The notes under the pieces were generated by a model, which saw only the letters and a program-made list of their open reading frames with translations, ran no database searches and was not told the DNA's origin. Below, piece by piece: positions 11,179 to 22,905 of a stretch of 64,000 nucleotides of DNA; positions within the stretch are counted from its first letter, which is position 1, and the number at the start of each line of letters is the position of its first letter. The position numbers were made by a program, and so were the translations under genes. Source of the stretch: Carposina sasakii (Eukaryota > Arthropoda > Insecta > Lepidoptera > Carposinidae); the NCBI GenBank assembly GCA_014607495.2, contig CP053160.1, positions 4,526,001-4,590,000 on the forward strand, written 5' to 3'.

Positions 11179-11427
11179 CATCACCATCACCATCAGCCTA
11201 TTGCAATCCACTGCTGGACGTAGGCCTCCCCCCGGGCACGCCGCAAGACTGCCATGGGAGGTATTTGCCCATAGTCACCACGCTGGGCAGGCGAGTTGGT
11301 AACCGCAGTTTGTATTTTGGAATATATCAACACGGGAGGCGCTGCTGCCCACCTCCCGGAAACCCTTAATCGCCTCGTACGATACCCACGGGTAGACATG
11401 GGGTGGTACGAATCGGTTTTCGGTGAC
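11179..11427 (-). mobile_element. Retroposon family A copy with 9-bp target duplication
   Basis: Flanked by TGATCCATT at 11170-11178 and 11428-11436. On the minus strand it ends TCCAGCAGTGGATTGCAATA then GGCTGATG and a (GATGGT)n tail. A frame through it (residues such as RRLRVSGRWAAAPPV and YVQQW) has partners at 41371-41627. That suggests it derives from the coding 3' end of a LINE, although a SINE is possible. Confidence 0.8.
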
Positions 11428-11626
11428 TGATCCATTACCTAATAAATAACCTACGTAGAAAGAATAGTTGTGGAAATAAAAAATATCGTGATAATAGCGA
11501 AATGCGCTTTTTATATTAGGTTATTAAATTTATATTTAGTTAAATTGTTTTTACTTTGTGTCACATGTTTAGTTTAAATAAAGTATTTTAATTTTGTAAA
11601 AAAAAAAGGAAAATGTCGGTCTGAAC

Positions 11627-12856
11627 AAGGGTTGCCAACCGTCCCGCGTGGCGCGGGACGTCCTGTTTTCAGGGTCTAAATAAGGCGTCCCGTTTTGAGT
11701 ATCTGCGGGACGCCAAATGTCCCGTTTTCAGGTGAATCCTGCCCAGTTGATAAAAGTTAAATCAAATCAAAATAAATTTATTCACAATATTAGGCAAACA
11801 ATAACTTAGTTAGTTCCTTATCACTAGTATTTAAAATTAAAACAGTAAAAAATATATTATGAAAACATTTAAATGTTGTGAAAAAACTATCTTTTAAATG
11901 ATTATGGCGCAGAGCATGTGATACATAAATCTTTAATTTTAATTTTCACAAAAGTAATATGTAAGTATAAGTTTCATCTACTTGTCACCATTGCGAATCT
12001 TCGAATCATTAATGAAACATCCGAATTAATAAGTAGTATTTTAAGTGACATAGGTATTTTTCAAATCGAATTTTTATTAGGTTTGTATGTGTATACTTTA
12101 ACCATTTGATTATGGCTTTTTCAGGTGCCAATTTGACATAGGTTGATAGAAGCGTTGTTTTAGGGATTAATGGATCATATAATAATACCTCCACATATTT
12201 CAGCCAATTATTCTATTATTTTTCTGATATAATAATTTTTATTCTTATTCTTATTCTTTATTGTACACATACAATTACATACAGACAAAATTATGAAAGA
12301 AAATGTACAAAGGCGTGCTTATCTCTGAAAGAGATTTCTTCCAGCAAACCATCTGGGAAGTGATAATTAAATATAAAAGGTAGATATGCGTGTACACAGA
12401 ATAATGTATAACAAAATTTGAATTTAACAAATAGATACCCTAATGTATGACAGACTCATTTTTTTATAAATTTTGTAAAATTATCTAAGCATTCAAAATA
12501 AGTAAAAATTTCCGCGCTCGCTTCGCTTGCGCTTTGGTATTTGAGCCGAACCACAATGATATTTTTTTAAATTAAAAATTTAAGTTGTCTCTGCAATAAA
12601 ATGCAATAACTTCGCGCTCGCTTCGCTCGCGTTATACAGTATCTATTAGAAGGTGAGTTAAAAAACCAGCGTGCGCCACTGCTTGTTCAAATGAAATAAG
12701 ACCTCTATTTGCTATGGATTATCACGAAATAATTATTTCATTATGAAATTGTTTTATTAAAATTGACCATTTGTAGGTGCCCCGTTTCTCTTGCTCTGGT
12801 CCCGCAAATTTAACCCCGTTGTCCCGCAAATCTGTGTATAAGAGTTGGCAACCCTA
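11627..12856. mobile_element. hAT-type element, 1.23 kb, non-coding
   Basis: Ends AAGGGTTGCCAACC at the left and GTTGGCAACCCTA at the right. The 8-bp duplication GTCTGAAC flanks it exactly (11619-11626 and 12857-12864). Inside, GTCCCG/CGGGAC motifs cluster at both ends. CGCTCGCTTCGCT-type motifs occur at 12515-12535 and 12615-12632, and a family K retroposon copy is nested at 12237-12351. The 61- to 63-codon frames inside carry no hAT transposase motif, so it is non-autonomous. Confidence 0.85.
12237..12351 (-). repeat. Family K retroposon copy nested in the hAT element
   Basis: On the minus strand it reads GCTGGAAGAAATCTCTTTCA, then AGATAAGCACGCCTTTGTAC, then TGTGTACAATAAAGAATAAG with repeated AATAAG. 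The AATAAA-like end and AAGAAT tail point to a reverse-transcribed element. Plus copies: 14684-14766, 51213-51322, 56962-57060. Confidence 0.7.
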
Positions 12857-12860
12857 GTCT

Positions 12861-12930
12861 GAACCCGGATTCGAACCAGGAGTATTTGGTTTCGAGTTCG
12901 TCCGATTTGCCATCTGATCTATTATAAATT
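12861..12930 (-). pseudogene. tRNA-like sequence
   Basis: On the minus strand there is an A-box-like TAGATCAGATGG at 12921-12910 and an exact B box GGTTCGAATCC at 12877-12867. The ~32-nt spacing between them fits a tRNA. I could not close a good acceptor or anticodon stem, so it is a pseudo-tRNA or a tRNA-derived SINE head. The hAT target duplication lies at its 3' edge. Confidence 0.45.
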
Positions 12931-13150
12931 TGTTAGAGGTGGCGTATTAGGTACAGACTAGTATTGAAAAATACCTAATCCACATACCTATTCCAAGATT
13001 TATGCCTCACCTCTACGGTTCGAGGTTGTCGCGACAACTCGAAGTTTTTATAATGTGGCTAAGCGCTTCGTCGCAAAGTTGAACACGAAGTTTTATCGCG
13101 ACTACGCAACACGAATCTTGTCGCGACAATGTGGCCGGAGCATTAGGCCC

Positions 13151-14683
13151 ACCAGATGAAAAAATCAAAAGACCGGAGAAAAGGCCTGATTTACATCAGC
13201 AATCCTGAGAAACGTCGAAAAATCCTGAAATCTCAGTACAAATCTCTACTCCTGTGTAAGTAACCCTAATCCTGCTTATGAAAAATAATAAGCGATATAA
13301 TAAAACGAGGAACAATTAAATACCTATTAAAAATAAACCTTAGCTACCCTAGACTAGATTAGAGAGGAACAAGATATAATCTTCTATGCCTAGGCATCTA
13401 TACATCTAGATGTAGCGTCATAAAACTTCGGTGTATGAACTGTAGGTAGTTCAGGTTAATAATAACAAAATGCATAAAATCTGCAGCAAATACTTATATA
13501 CTTTACATATTTTTAAAATAAATAAGTACCGCTGCACGCAAAATAAAGATTTCCTTATGTGTATAATTATTTGCAGCTTTGAGCGGAAATCTTATTTAAT
13601 GGTAGTCCTGTGCCGTTAGCATTGTTTTCAAAGAGGATTGTCGAGATCCAAAATTACAGGGCGGAGATTACGGGCTCATTGCAGGACAAAGGAGATTAAA
13701 AAAGGACGATTCACCGTTTGGCTGTATCATGTTTGTTTGTGCAATTTCATGGGTTGCCTGCAGAAGCTTTGCGATTTTTTAAATAACTGTTACCTACAAT
13801 CATCCATTGATGCTGAGCTTTTATGCAGTCAAATCAGTATTGTTGCTTTGCCAAATTGTTTCTACAGTGATAAGGCTGCTTTTGCTAATTGCTTCTGGAA
13901 TTCTTACTTAATATTTTTGTTGTATTCGGCTACAGTAGGTACTTAGGTGTTAATTCCCCTTACGTGTATGATATGATGTGGTCTCTGCAGCTGTACATGT
14001 TTCTCTATCCCCTGCCAGAAGTTAAACAGCGTAGGTGAATGAGGAATCTCCGTCAAAGCTTTCAGTGTTTCCAGATTTTCTTTCCGTTCGTTTCTTTGGT
14101 GATCTTCTTTATACTTAGGTAAATCAGTACCTACTGTTTCGCTGATGAGAGAAGTAGCCATATGCAAGGGCAAGCACGAACTTTTTGACGGATCGTAACG
14201 AAGCGTATTCTCATAAGTTTGGTACGTCTTTAGATTTTGCTTGCATGACGTTAGCGTTACGTTACGTAGCGGAAGTTCGGCTTGCTCTACAGGGTTACAA
14301 TTTCTACCAGTGTATATTTTTAGAGCTACCTATCTACATAATAAGTTTATTATAATTTATTAATTGTAGGCACTTACTAAGTTGTGTGAGTAGATAACCT
14401 ACCCACTTTTCTACAGTATCTTGACACAGGATGTGTTGTTTTTATTTATTGTCGCAATTTATTACATAACAACGTGATGTGTCACTATTGATTCATAGCA
14501 GATAATATGTAAGTATGTAGATATTATGGTGACATTTTACAGATTATAAAGGAAGTTTGTGAGTCTGTCAGTAACGAAGAAGTAGAAGTACCTCATTGAC
14601 TACAAATCTTGAACTATCAGACATTAAAATATTTTTATACTTTAGCCCAGTGGCTACAGTTAAGGAACTTGGGCATTTTCTTA
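13151..14683. other. No gene seen
   Basis: Two unrelated frames (13638-13946 plus, 13943-14173 minus) show no domain, no splice structure and no unusual composition. No RNA gene recognised. Confidence 0.5.
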
Positions 14684-14766
14684 GGAGATAAGCACGCCTT
14701 TGAACATCTTCTTTGTTATAAACTTTATTTGTAAAACTTTACTGTGTACAATAAAGCATAAGAATA
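14684..14766 (+). repeat. Family K retroposon copy
   Basis: GAGATAAGCACGCCTTTGAAC followed after ~40 bp by TGTGTACAATAAAGCATAAG. The 5' part is truncated. Confidence 0.6.
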
Positions 14767-14782
14767 AGCTACATCTGTCCCC

Positions 14783-14835
14783 GCTATGCCAAACGTGGCT
14801 CTGGAATCTCCTTAATGAGCCTGCAGTTCTGACCA
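14783..14835 (+). repeat. Family G fragment
   Basis: TATGCCAAACGTGGCTCTGG then ATCTCCTTAATGAGCCTGCAG matches the start of 35566-35665. Confidence 0.5.
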
Positions 14836-14838
14836 GCC

Positions 14839-14876
14839 GTGTGTGTGTGTGTATGTGTGTGTGTGTGTGTGTATGT
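14839..14876. repeat. (GT)n microsatellite
   Basis: Two GT runs separated by GTATGT. Likely polymorphic. Confidence 0.9.
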
Positions 14877-14879
14877 TGT

Positions 14880-16048
14880 TAACTTAATAATAATTACGCT
14901 ATTGCTTAATTAAATTGTACCAAGTACCTACCTACCTTGGTACGAAATAGATATTACTGCTCTTTTTATGTCAGAGTACCTACTAGAGAGTGATTACTGT
15001 AGTTCCTAATAAGTAGGTATTTTTAATGACTAAGCTGCACTTGGCTCAATGTTAAATTAATTATTAATAACCGAACCGTACCGAATCCGTAGGTCCCTAT
15101 TTATCATAGTTCAATGTCCATCATATTTATATCCTTTCGACTTAGTTACCGAAGATGAAGCTGCAAAATACATGCTAAGTCACGTTTCTTGTATTTATTG
15201 ACTACCTTCCTATACAGGACATAATATAATATAGGTACCTACCTACCTTCTAGCTGCTCCCGGTGATTTTGTCTACTCCAAAACTCCAAAAAAGAATCTT
15301 TGGCTCAGGCTTTTGTGTACTTAGACTATTGACAAAGCCTCTTGATGGTCATAAGAAGATAGAAGATGGAAATCGTCCGTAGTTCCTCAAGATTTTTCTG
15401 TCAGAGTAACAGTGGGAATATTCTTCTCGAGGTAAGTTATATCTCGTGCTATGTGCATGCGAAATAATAATGAAGGTAGGTGCATTGTAATAGTAAAAAG
15501 GATAAATAGGGATGTTATTAATTTATTTGTCATATTTACAGGACATAAATATTACATCTTATTCTATTTTTTTTACATATAAACTAACTAGATAACCTGT
15601 ATTTATCTACATCCAAATTACAAATATGCATCATCATTCAAACTAAATTAAATTAAGGACAATCAAAAAATCTTAGTGCACGGTGTAGAAAAATTAAAGA
15701 AGCTTCATAATATTTGGTCCTGTTTCGTTTTCCAACATTTTATCGAAAAATTTTGTTTTTATAAAATGTAGAATTATAGAACCTTGGATAAAATTTATAA
15801 TGTAAGCATTGCCAATGCAGCGTGGCGCCAGTGTCGCCCTAGTTCATTGATATTCAGGATGGTAAGTGAGCAAGGAAGCGCGCCGTCGACAGTTAGGTCT
15901 CACTTGGAAACGGTGACCTATGCTAGTTTGAATAGACCACACAAATTCATATGACACAGTATCTTTCTTATGGTGATAGGATAGGTAGCTTTATATACAA
16001 TGTAAACCATAACCATTTATACCACAAAAAATCTGAGACACATACGAG
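14880..16048. other. No gene seen
   Basis: AT-rich with repeated TACCTACCT and AGGTACC-type motifs. No open frame of interest. Confidence 0.55.
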
Positions 16049-16053
16049 TAATA

Positions 16054-16195
16054 TGGTCGATTCCGACAGTCACACTTAAACCTAAACGTAAAATTAATCC
16101 TACCTGTCCTTTTCTCTCTCAGACATTTATGTTAAGAACGGAGAGAGATAGACCTGACTAAGATTAGGTTTAGGTGTGACTGCCGGAATCGACCC
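16054..16195. mobile_element. Palindromic MITE, 142 bp
   Basis: The left end GGTCGATTCCGACAGTCACA and TTAAACCTAA is mirrored by TTAGGTTTAGGTGTGACTGC and CGGAATCGACC at the right, about 30 bp with few mismatches. TAATA flanks both sides (16049-16053 and 16196-16200), which may be a target duplication. The central AGAGAGA/CTCTCTC segment also pairs, so it can fold into one long hairpin. Confidence 0.75.
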
Positions 16196-16245
16196 TAATA
16201 CATATTTTTACCTTTGCTATTAGGTAAATATGTCATTTATGTAAA

Positions 16246-16639
16246 CAGGGTGTTTGTGACAGCCAAGCAAATATTGATTGACTTCAGACCATGATTCTGT
16301 AGTTTAGTTCATTTAATTAGGTCTGAGACAATGACTTTATAAATAAAATTATAACCAAAAGATGATTATTAAAAAAGTTGCCCTCAAAAAAAATCAAATA
16401 ACTGATCAACCCTAATGGAGTGTCACAAGTGATCTAAAAAACAGCAATGTGTCAGACAATAACCAATAAGCTCATTTAATTAGTCACAGGATCACCCGAT
16501 GCAGTTGGCGCGGAGAGCAAAGATTACTGATAATCAAATCAAAAATACATTTCCTGCGAGTAATAACACTGTCGTATAACTCAAAACAATGGTACTTGTT
16601 CAGCATTTCACTATTTGCCTGGCTGTCACCCACACCCTG
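16246..16639. mobile_element. MITE, 394 bp, CAGGGTG ends
   Basis: The left CAGGGTGTTTGTGACAGCCA and AGCAAATA is mirrored at the right by TATTTGCCTGGCTGTCACCC and ACACCCTG, about 30 bp with a few mismatches. Internal sequence is AT-rich and non-coding. Its ends resemble those of the THAP-bearing element, but the subterminal sequence differs. Confidence 0.75.
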
Positions 16640-18268
16640 TATTACTGTATTTAAATAAAAAAAACTTTAAAATGATAAACGATGCGCAGTTGGCTTTAAA
16701 TATTGAATCATTTATGGTATAAATTATAAATATTTTTATAAACTGAACAATCATGAAAATACTCTACCTGTTTTAATTTCAATAGGCAAGAACACAACAA
16801 AATTACGAATGATTCACTAAAATCTATGACTTTAGGTGACTCGATACTAACAAGCGCTTCGACCGTTACCAATTATTTCGTCTTAAACACATTGGTATTG
16901 GTAAGTTTTTTACACTTTGATGCATTTCCACCTAATTTCTTTGACGTGCGTTCAAGTGAGTCACGGGAAAACCCAGAAAGTTCTAAATAAGCAGGTATTT
17001 AGGTGGATACCTACTCATTTAACTATGATAGATGTAGTATAGAAAACCACAAACTTTAGTGGTAACGGCACGGATGATTCAAAACGGATGCAGACACTTC
17101 TTAACACGTATTTACTGACCGTTATAGTAATAAATTATAATTCTGTGAAATAAAAGAAGATAATTTTAAAAAATCTACAATGTGTTGTAAGATAGATAGA
17201 ATATTCTTTATTGTACTAAAAAATGTACATACTGTACTAGCTAACCCTAGTGAGTTAGTTACCTATAGGTATTGAAGTAGGTAAAGCTGCTTTTAGTGGC
17301 TCCTGATTCACTATTGCATGTCAACCATTTAGTCTACACATAGAGACTAAATGAAATTTTCCAGTGAGTGACTCTCGTTCCCAGACTGCGCATGAGATAA
17401 ACCTACATGCAAATAACAAACTAAACTAATGAACAGCAACATATTGCACGTTTTGACAAATTTTAATTTCAAAGCAGTCGCAAAATATCTTCCTCGACTA
17501 TCAAGTATGCTAAGACCCTTATCCCAATGAAGAATAATTCATGATTCACAGCAAGTACATGAGCACAGACTACACACATTGACATGTATACCGGCGTACT
17601 GATTCGTTTAGTTAAATGACTTTACGACTGGTTTATGTCGACGATAATGACAAAATGGCTGTGTACGTCGTAATTAATAATGTTATTGTATCAATTCATG
17701 GTGGTTATATTATGCGCATCTGAGACCCTTTTTCATTTCTTTAAAAATCCATTATGATATTTTATGCATTTGAATCCAGATGGTTGTCATAATAATATGG
17801 TGTTTGGTAAGTTCGGTTTGAATTTAGGTAATAAGTATTAAATATAGATTTCTTTTGCATTTTAGCCTTTGCAATGGTGGCTTTTGAAAGTTTTAGGAAG
17901 ATCCAGGTAGGTAATATTCCTTATCTGTCTACTGCAGAGTACTTATGATAAATACTGGCCTGAAATTAATTAAATAGGTTTTTCCGTAAATATAATAACT
18001 GTACACGTTCTTTATGAACATATTACGTACCTACCTGTAGAGGACCATAAAAACCTACCTATCCTACACTCCTTAGTTTTTGAAACACGCGAAGTTAGCA
18101 AAGTTGGCAAAGGTAAACTAAATTTATCTTAGATCCATCGCTCTCAGTTCTCATATGAATTAAATTGTCCGAACTCTATCTATGTCGGTTTTCTGTGGTC
18201 TCTCATTTTGTGTTCTTTTGACGTCATCGTTATTTTACACAAATTAAATTACCTATGTACAAAACCTA
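16640..18268. other. No gene seen
   Basis: No coding or RNA feature recognised in this AT-rich stretch. Confidence 0.55.
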
Positions 18269-18271
18269 TTA

Positions 18272-18540
18272 GGGGCCATCCATATATTACGACACTGGTT
18301 AAGGGGGAGGGAGGGGGTCGTCAAACTGTGACATTGTATGACAAGGGGGTGGGAGGGGTCCTAAATTTCGTGACGTCACATTTTCATTCAATAATCTCTA
18401 AATATAAATTTGCAAAAAAAGCTTAATGTGACGTTACACTAGGGAGGGGGGTTTCACAAATGTGACCAGCTGTGACAAGGAGGGGGGTGGGAGGGGCAAA
18501 AAATCATGAAATTCGTGTGACGTTATTTATGGATGACCCC
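18272..18540. mobile_element. MITE, 269 bp, TTA target duplication
   Basis: Ends GGGGCCATCCATATATTACG and CGTTATTTATGGATGACCCC form imperfect 20-bp inverted repeats. TTA flanks both sides (18269-18271 and 18541-18543). A 3-bp TTA duplication with GG-type ends fits PIF/Harbinger-like elements. Inside are G-rich runs (GGGAGGGAGGGGG, GGAGGGGGGTGGGAGGGG) that could form G-quadruplexes. The 72-codon frame over it is a by-product. Confidence 0.75.
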
Positions 18541-18543
18541 TTA

Positions 18544-20584
18544 TTTCATAATGAATTTCCTTAAATATAATGTCAGTAATAACTACTAGGTATATTCGTA
18601 GCAATGACTTACTTACAGAGTATAAACAAAGTAAACATTTATTTTGGGGCAAAGTCATAGATACCAACAAACAGAGAGACACGTTAATTTCAGATAGCAA
18701 TAGATATGTTAATTAAAATAACGGTTAGCCACACTTATCAGATAGTATTAAGAAAGAACCAAACTATTATTCTACCTATACAGTAAAATCAACAAGTCTT
18801 TATATTTATTAAAAAATGTCAAAGATTTCAACGATTATTTCAATATGATTTTAAGGTACCACTTTCATCTAAGGTACCACTAACTATTTAAACTATTGGC
18901 AGTATCGCCATGTACTCGTAGTTACCATGCTGTCAAGCAAAGTCTTAATTGAGTGAAGCGACAGGCAGTTTGCCGAATCATAGGCCTACTTCACTACCCA
19001 GCAAATAGTAGTCAATCTACAACCACGGTAGGTTCTATGACAATAAAAATAACCGTAAGGTAAAATTGTATCATCCAAATATTTATTATTCCGAGCATTT
19101 TGATTAATATATCCCTTCAGATACACCCTGTATAAATATGTATGATGCGTATTTTTATATTTACTTATATGTATTTTGGTCACTTGACTACCTACTATTT
19201 TGACCATTTGAACATCGCATCGGTCACAACTTTTCTTCATACGTGAATACTTGCTTATTTAAATATTTAGCATTTTTCGTGAATAATAATACTTCTATAA
19301 AATACAGTTACAATAAGAAACCATTCACGTCAAATCAGGGTTTTCCTGCATACAATTGGAACATTAGTAATTTACCAAATGGTTTGTTTTAATGTTAACT
19401 ATATAGGTATGGGTTTCCTTGGTAATGATTGTATAATAAAGGACAAGTAAATAGAGGTCAGTGACGTGAATCAACGTCGAAGTTACAACGGTATCGCACT
19501 TAAGAAGGTAGGTATGTCGAATTCTACATTAGTCATTTCAGAGAAGAAATTAATTGAATTTAATATTGTGCATCCTGGCAAAGATGTCAATATTTTTCTA
19601 CAAAGGGACATCAGAAGAATCTTTTATTTTTTAGAAAATAGTCAAACCTCCTTGGGTCTTCTATTTAGACCTCCTGAATGCCGTAGTTGTGAAAACTGGA
19701 ATTTTGCTAATACTTAATACCATCAATCATTCTATGACTAGGTATCATATCAATAGATAAATAGTAATTCGTAACTTCCTTCCAGTTAAAACGTAGGTAC
19801 TCGTAAGTATGAGCTGTTTTAGAATTTCAATGATCATGACAACAAGCAAACAAAAGTGGGTAGTTGTAATATGCGGTTAATCTTTTTCGTTGACAATTAT
19901 TTTACAATAGATGACACTACAGGAAGAGGTCATGGGTCACGTGTGAAGACGCGGCACGTTTCGGGACATATGCAGACATGCCATAACGGGTGCACATACG
20001 GGTAGGCCATAGTTCACAAACTGTCATGTTCAGAAATATAGTTCAAAAACAGTTCTGTTGTATAACCAAATTGTAGAAACTTTGAAATACTTTTCAATGT
20101 AAATTCTGGCTAGTAAGCAAGCAAAATCTAAATCTTCCATTTGGAACATGAAAATACTGGAAAGTGGAGAATAAAAAGAGAATTTGTGCGATATGTTTCG
20201 GGATTTGCATTTACTGGAATTTTTATAATTTTATTTCGTACTCTTTTCTATTTTGGATCCTAAACTTCGGCAGAAATTTTAATTTTCAAATAATAACACC
20301 TGTTACAATTCAATATAAGGCAAGTTAAAGATATGCTGTAAATTATTAAAACTAGGAAGCTATGAGTTTATGTTTAGTGCTGATGTTAATTTTATATCCA
20401 TGTTAATGGTAACTTTGTATGATCTACCTGTCTTACCAAATAAAGTATAATCCGCACCACGTTTGGTATCGACATGGACGATAATGAACGTCTCTTCTAA
20501 TCTTGTTGTCATGTTATAGTTACTGTTGATTGTAGGTCACTGTCGAGAAGGTACTAGAAGCGAAATCATTTCTATTTACCTATA
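18544..20584. other. No gene seen
   Basis: An 84-codon minus frame (18986-19240) and an 83-codon plus frame (19466-19717) have no recognisable motif and no splice context. An isolated ATACACCCTGTATA palindromic motif at about 19123 may be a solo transposon end. Confidence 0.45.
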
Positions 20585-20920
20585 TCTATATACATATAAC
20601 AAAAATGTAACGGATCGCTGTCTGTACATGGAAGATATATGAGAAAAAATATTATAGGAGACCTTTATCAACGCAATAGAACCCAAAACGATGATTTTTG
20701 GAATTTTTGCTGTCGGTTTGTCTGTTTGTCTGTGCGTTTGTGCACGCTAATCTCAGAAACAGCTGAACCGATTTCGATGCAGTTTTCAGGAATATATTGT
20801 GACAGGTCCCACTTAACATATAGGCGACTTTTTATCCCGGGAAAATGTTTTTATCCAGGATGATATCGACATTTTGTTTTTTCTGTAGTCCACGCGGACG
20901 GAGTCGCGGGCGTCCACTAG
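20585..20920 (+). mobile_element. Helitron-like non-autonomous element, 336 bp
   Basis: Begins TCTATATACATATAACAAAA preceded by A, and ends CGTCCACTAG followed by T. It therefore sits between A and T with TC...CTAG ends and no target duplication, as Helitrons do. GGACG (20897-) and CGTCC (-20915) form a 5-bp hairpin stem just before the CTAG end. No Rep/helicase coding. Copies: 29825-30101, 49764-49963, 58994-59220, plus 3' fragments at 10680, 56283 and 56626. Confidence 0.8.
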
Positions 20921-21356
20921 TTTCAAATAACTTTGCTAAGCAGGTGATGTGATCATACACATCACAACAGTTATAATCATAAATGGACTTTCATATACCT
21001 AGTTAATCACGATTGTATAGGTAGTTCAAAGTATAGAAGGGAATTGTGTAGGTATTAACTAGTAGTCGCCTCGTGAATGAAATTCGTCAATGTTTACCCT
21101 ATTCTACCGAAATACCCTATTTCTGAACTATTGACAAATTTTACGTATTTCTAGTTAATTTGAACTGTATCATCAAATTTCGGGTTTATCGGCTCGCGCA
21201 ATTTCCTTAAAAAGCATACTTACAAAATTCGTGTATTAATTTATATCTCATATAGGTACTCGTATTAGTTTCTAATAATAGGTACCTACCAGTGTTGATG
21301 ATGCCTGCTCTAGTGAGAAGGTAACAAATACGATATGTACCTACCTACATTATAGT

Positions 21357-21595
21357 TACAGTGTGTCAGAAGAGATATGTTTAGCGAAATTATATGAAAA
21401 TGCCCACTATAGGTAACCACATATTAACGAAAATTAAGAGTCGAAATCCCATCCCTATTGTTCAAGATTATGAACATTTCTAAGTTGTTTAGGAATTCTT
21501 CATAATATCTGAAAAAATAAACATTTTATTTCGAGTCTCAAACTTTGTGAATAGAGAGCTATTTTCATAGCATTTCGCATATGTTACACCCTGTA
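21357..21595. mobile_element. MITE, 239 bp
   Basis: TACAGTGTGT at the left and ACACCCTGTA at the right. Subterminal GCGAAATTATATGAAAAT and ATTTTCATAGCATTTCGC are also inverted, giving ~40 bp of imperfect inverted repeat. Non-coding. Confidence 0.65.
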
Positions 21596-22326
21596 TATGT
21601 GAAGATGCAAAGGGGTAGATAGAGCTATCAAATAAGGCATTTCTCTGCAGAATACTATTATAAGTCTAGTCTAGACTATACACGAGACGGTGCTTCGTGT
21701 CGGTACCAAATCGCTTTTGCACAAAACGTGTGAAAAAATACTGAAGACAACAAAACGTTTTACTTATAAAAACAAAAGATGTATTATGTATAGCTATAGA
21801 AAATTTTCCTTTTAATTCCTATGACTGACTGGCTGAAAGCAGTATATCTGTAATAAATATTTAATTAAGTATATGAGTTATTTTAGTCATTTTCAGGAGT
21901 TTACTTCTAAAGTTGTAAAAATCTGTCTAATAGTCAGTATTTGACACACAAGTTTTATTTGCTGTAAGTACCTATATTAGATAGTGTTTTAAATTTTACT
22001 TAATACTATTTTTTTAGGAATATGCTTTTTGCTATTGTAAATATTTTACATGAATGTTTAAACATGAAATATTTTAACGGCAAAACACAATCTTATAAGC
22101 TTGAGTGCAATCAAACTATGAATTGCCGACTATTAAGTCCCCTTCTCTGACAAAGGCTCCCTCGATAGTTTTCGGTCTCGAAAACAATAGCTCGCGAAAA
22201 AGTTTAATCAAACAAAATACTACGAGCACGCAGTCACTGTACGTTCAATGACCAACAAAGAACATAGAGGGACGGTACAGGAAAGGCTTGAGATGTACTT
22301 AAACATATATACATACATATAGGTAC

Positions 22327-22500
22327 ACACTAGCCAGACCTGCAGGCTCATATAGGAGCTCCCACAGCCACATAGCGGGAAGAGATGTTAATGATCAATG
22401 ACAATTTGCTTGCTTATGTATGCCTGAGTTTCTTTAGTTACGACTCGCACGGAAAGAGGTGTAGCTGATGTATTCTATTGAAACCCCGCATCACCAGCAC
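22327..22500 (-). repeat. Family G copy
   Basis: CAGGCTCATATAGGAGCTCC, CACAGCCACATAGCGGGAA and AGATGTTAATGATCAATGAC are shared, in order, with 53695-53915. The latter is also minus and continues to GATGTATTCTAATGAAACC (here GATGTATTCTATTGAAACC). Confidence 0.65.
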
Positions 22501-22559
22501 GTGGTGCTTCAAGATACTTACAAAAACAATAGGTATGAACGAGACCAAAATTTTGTATC

Positions 22560-22905
22560 AGAATAAGTCAGCGACTGCAGCTTAAAGCCACAGACCGATT
22601 TACTCTCGATACGAAGTTGTCTGTACTTTCCGGCCTCAAAGTTCAGTGTAGCCGTATGTCCCGAACTTTTGTTCAGAAGTAGTAGCGCGTGGTGCCGGGG
22701 CTAGCGCGCACGCGTCTGTCGCGCCGCTCGTTACTCATACATTTTATATTCTCGCTTATTATAACAATATAAACCGTAGTTTTTTACTAAAAATTCCGAT
22801 TACATGTTATATTGTGCCGGAATATTCAGTTTTTTTACACGTATATTTGTAAAGTTTTTGTTATCGCAGTTCGAATTCTGAAAAGTTGTTAGTAGAGCAG
22901 TGCTT
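22560..22905 (+). promoter_or_regulatory. Candidate promoter, CpG-rich, upstream of the Mmp gene
   Basis: An island of CG dinucleotides (22684-22731, such as GCGCGCACGCGTCTGTCGCG) stands out from the AT-rich surroundings. TCAGT, the arthropod initiator core, occurs at 22643-22647 and 22906-22910. It lies about 2 kb before the first coding exon and just before a good splice donor. Function is inferred from position and composition only. Confidence 0.4.

Larger units (their letters stand above)
10866..13150. mobile_element. Older inverted-end element split by later insertions
   Basis: The left part has GCTCCGGCCATAT and GTTGTCGCGAC (10884-10914). The right part has the reverse, GTCGCGACAATGTGGCCGGA then GC (13118-13142). 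Further in, both sides hold inverted GGATTAGGTAT and a GAGATG/CACCTCT-like block. CGCGACA motifs recur on each side. A family A retroposon (11179-11427) and a hAT element (11627-12856) sit between, each with its own target duplication. I infer an older inverted-end element later hit at least twice. Its class is unknown. Confidence 0.45.

Noticed and set aside
11169..11435. Overlapping plus and minus frames of 66-80 codons
   Set aside because: They lie inside a retroposon copy with its own target duplication, so they are not host genes.
14839..14876. CRISPR-like or minisatellite array
   Set aside because: It is a plain GT microsatellite; no spaced direct-repeat array of CRISPR type exists in this eukaryotic window.
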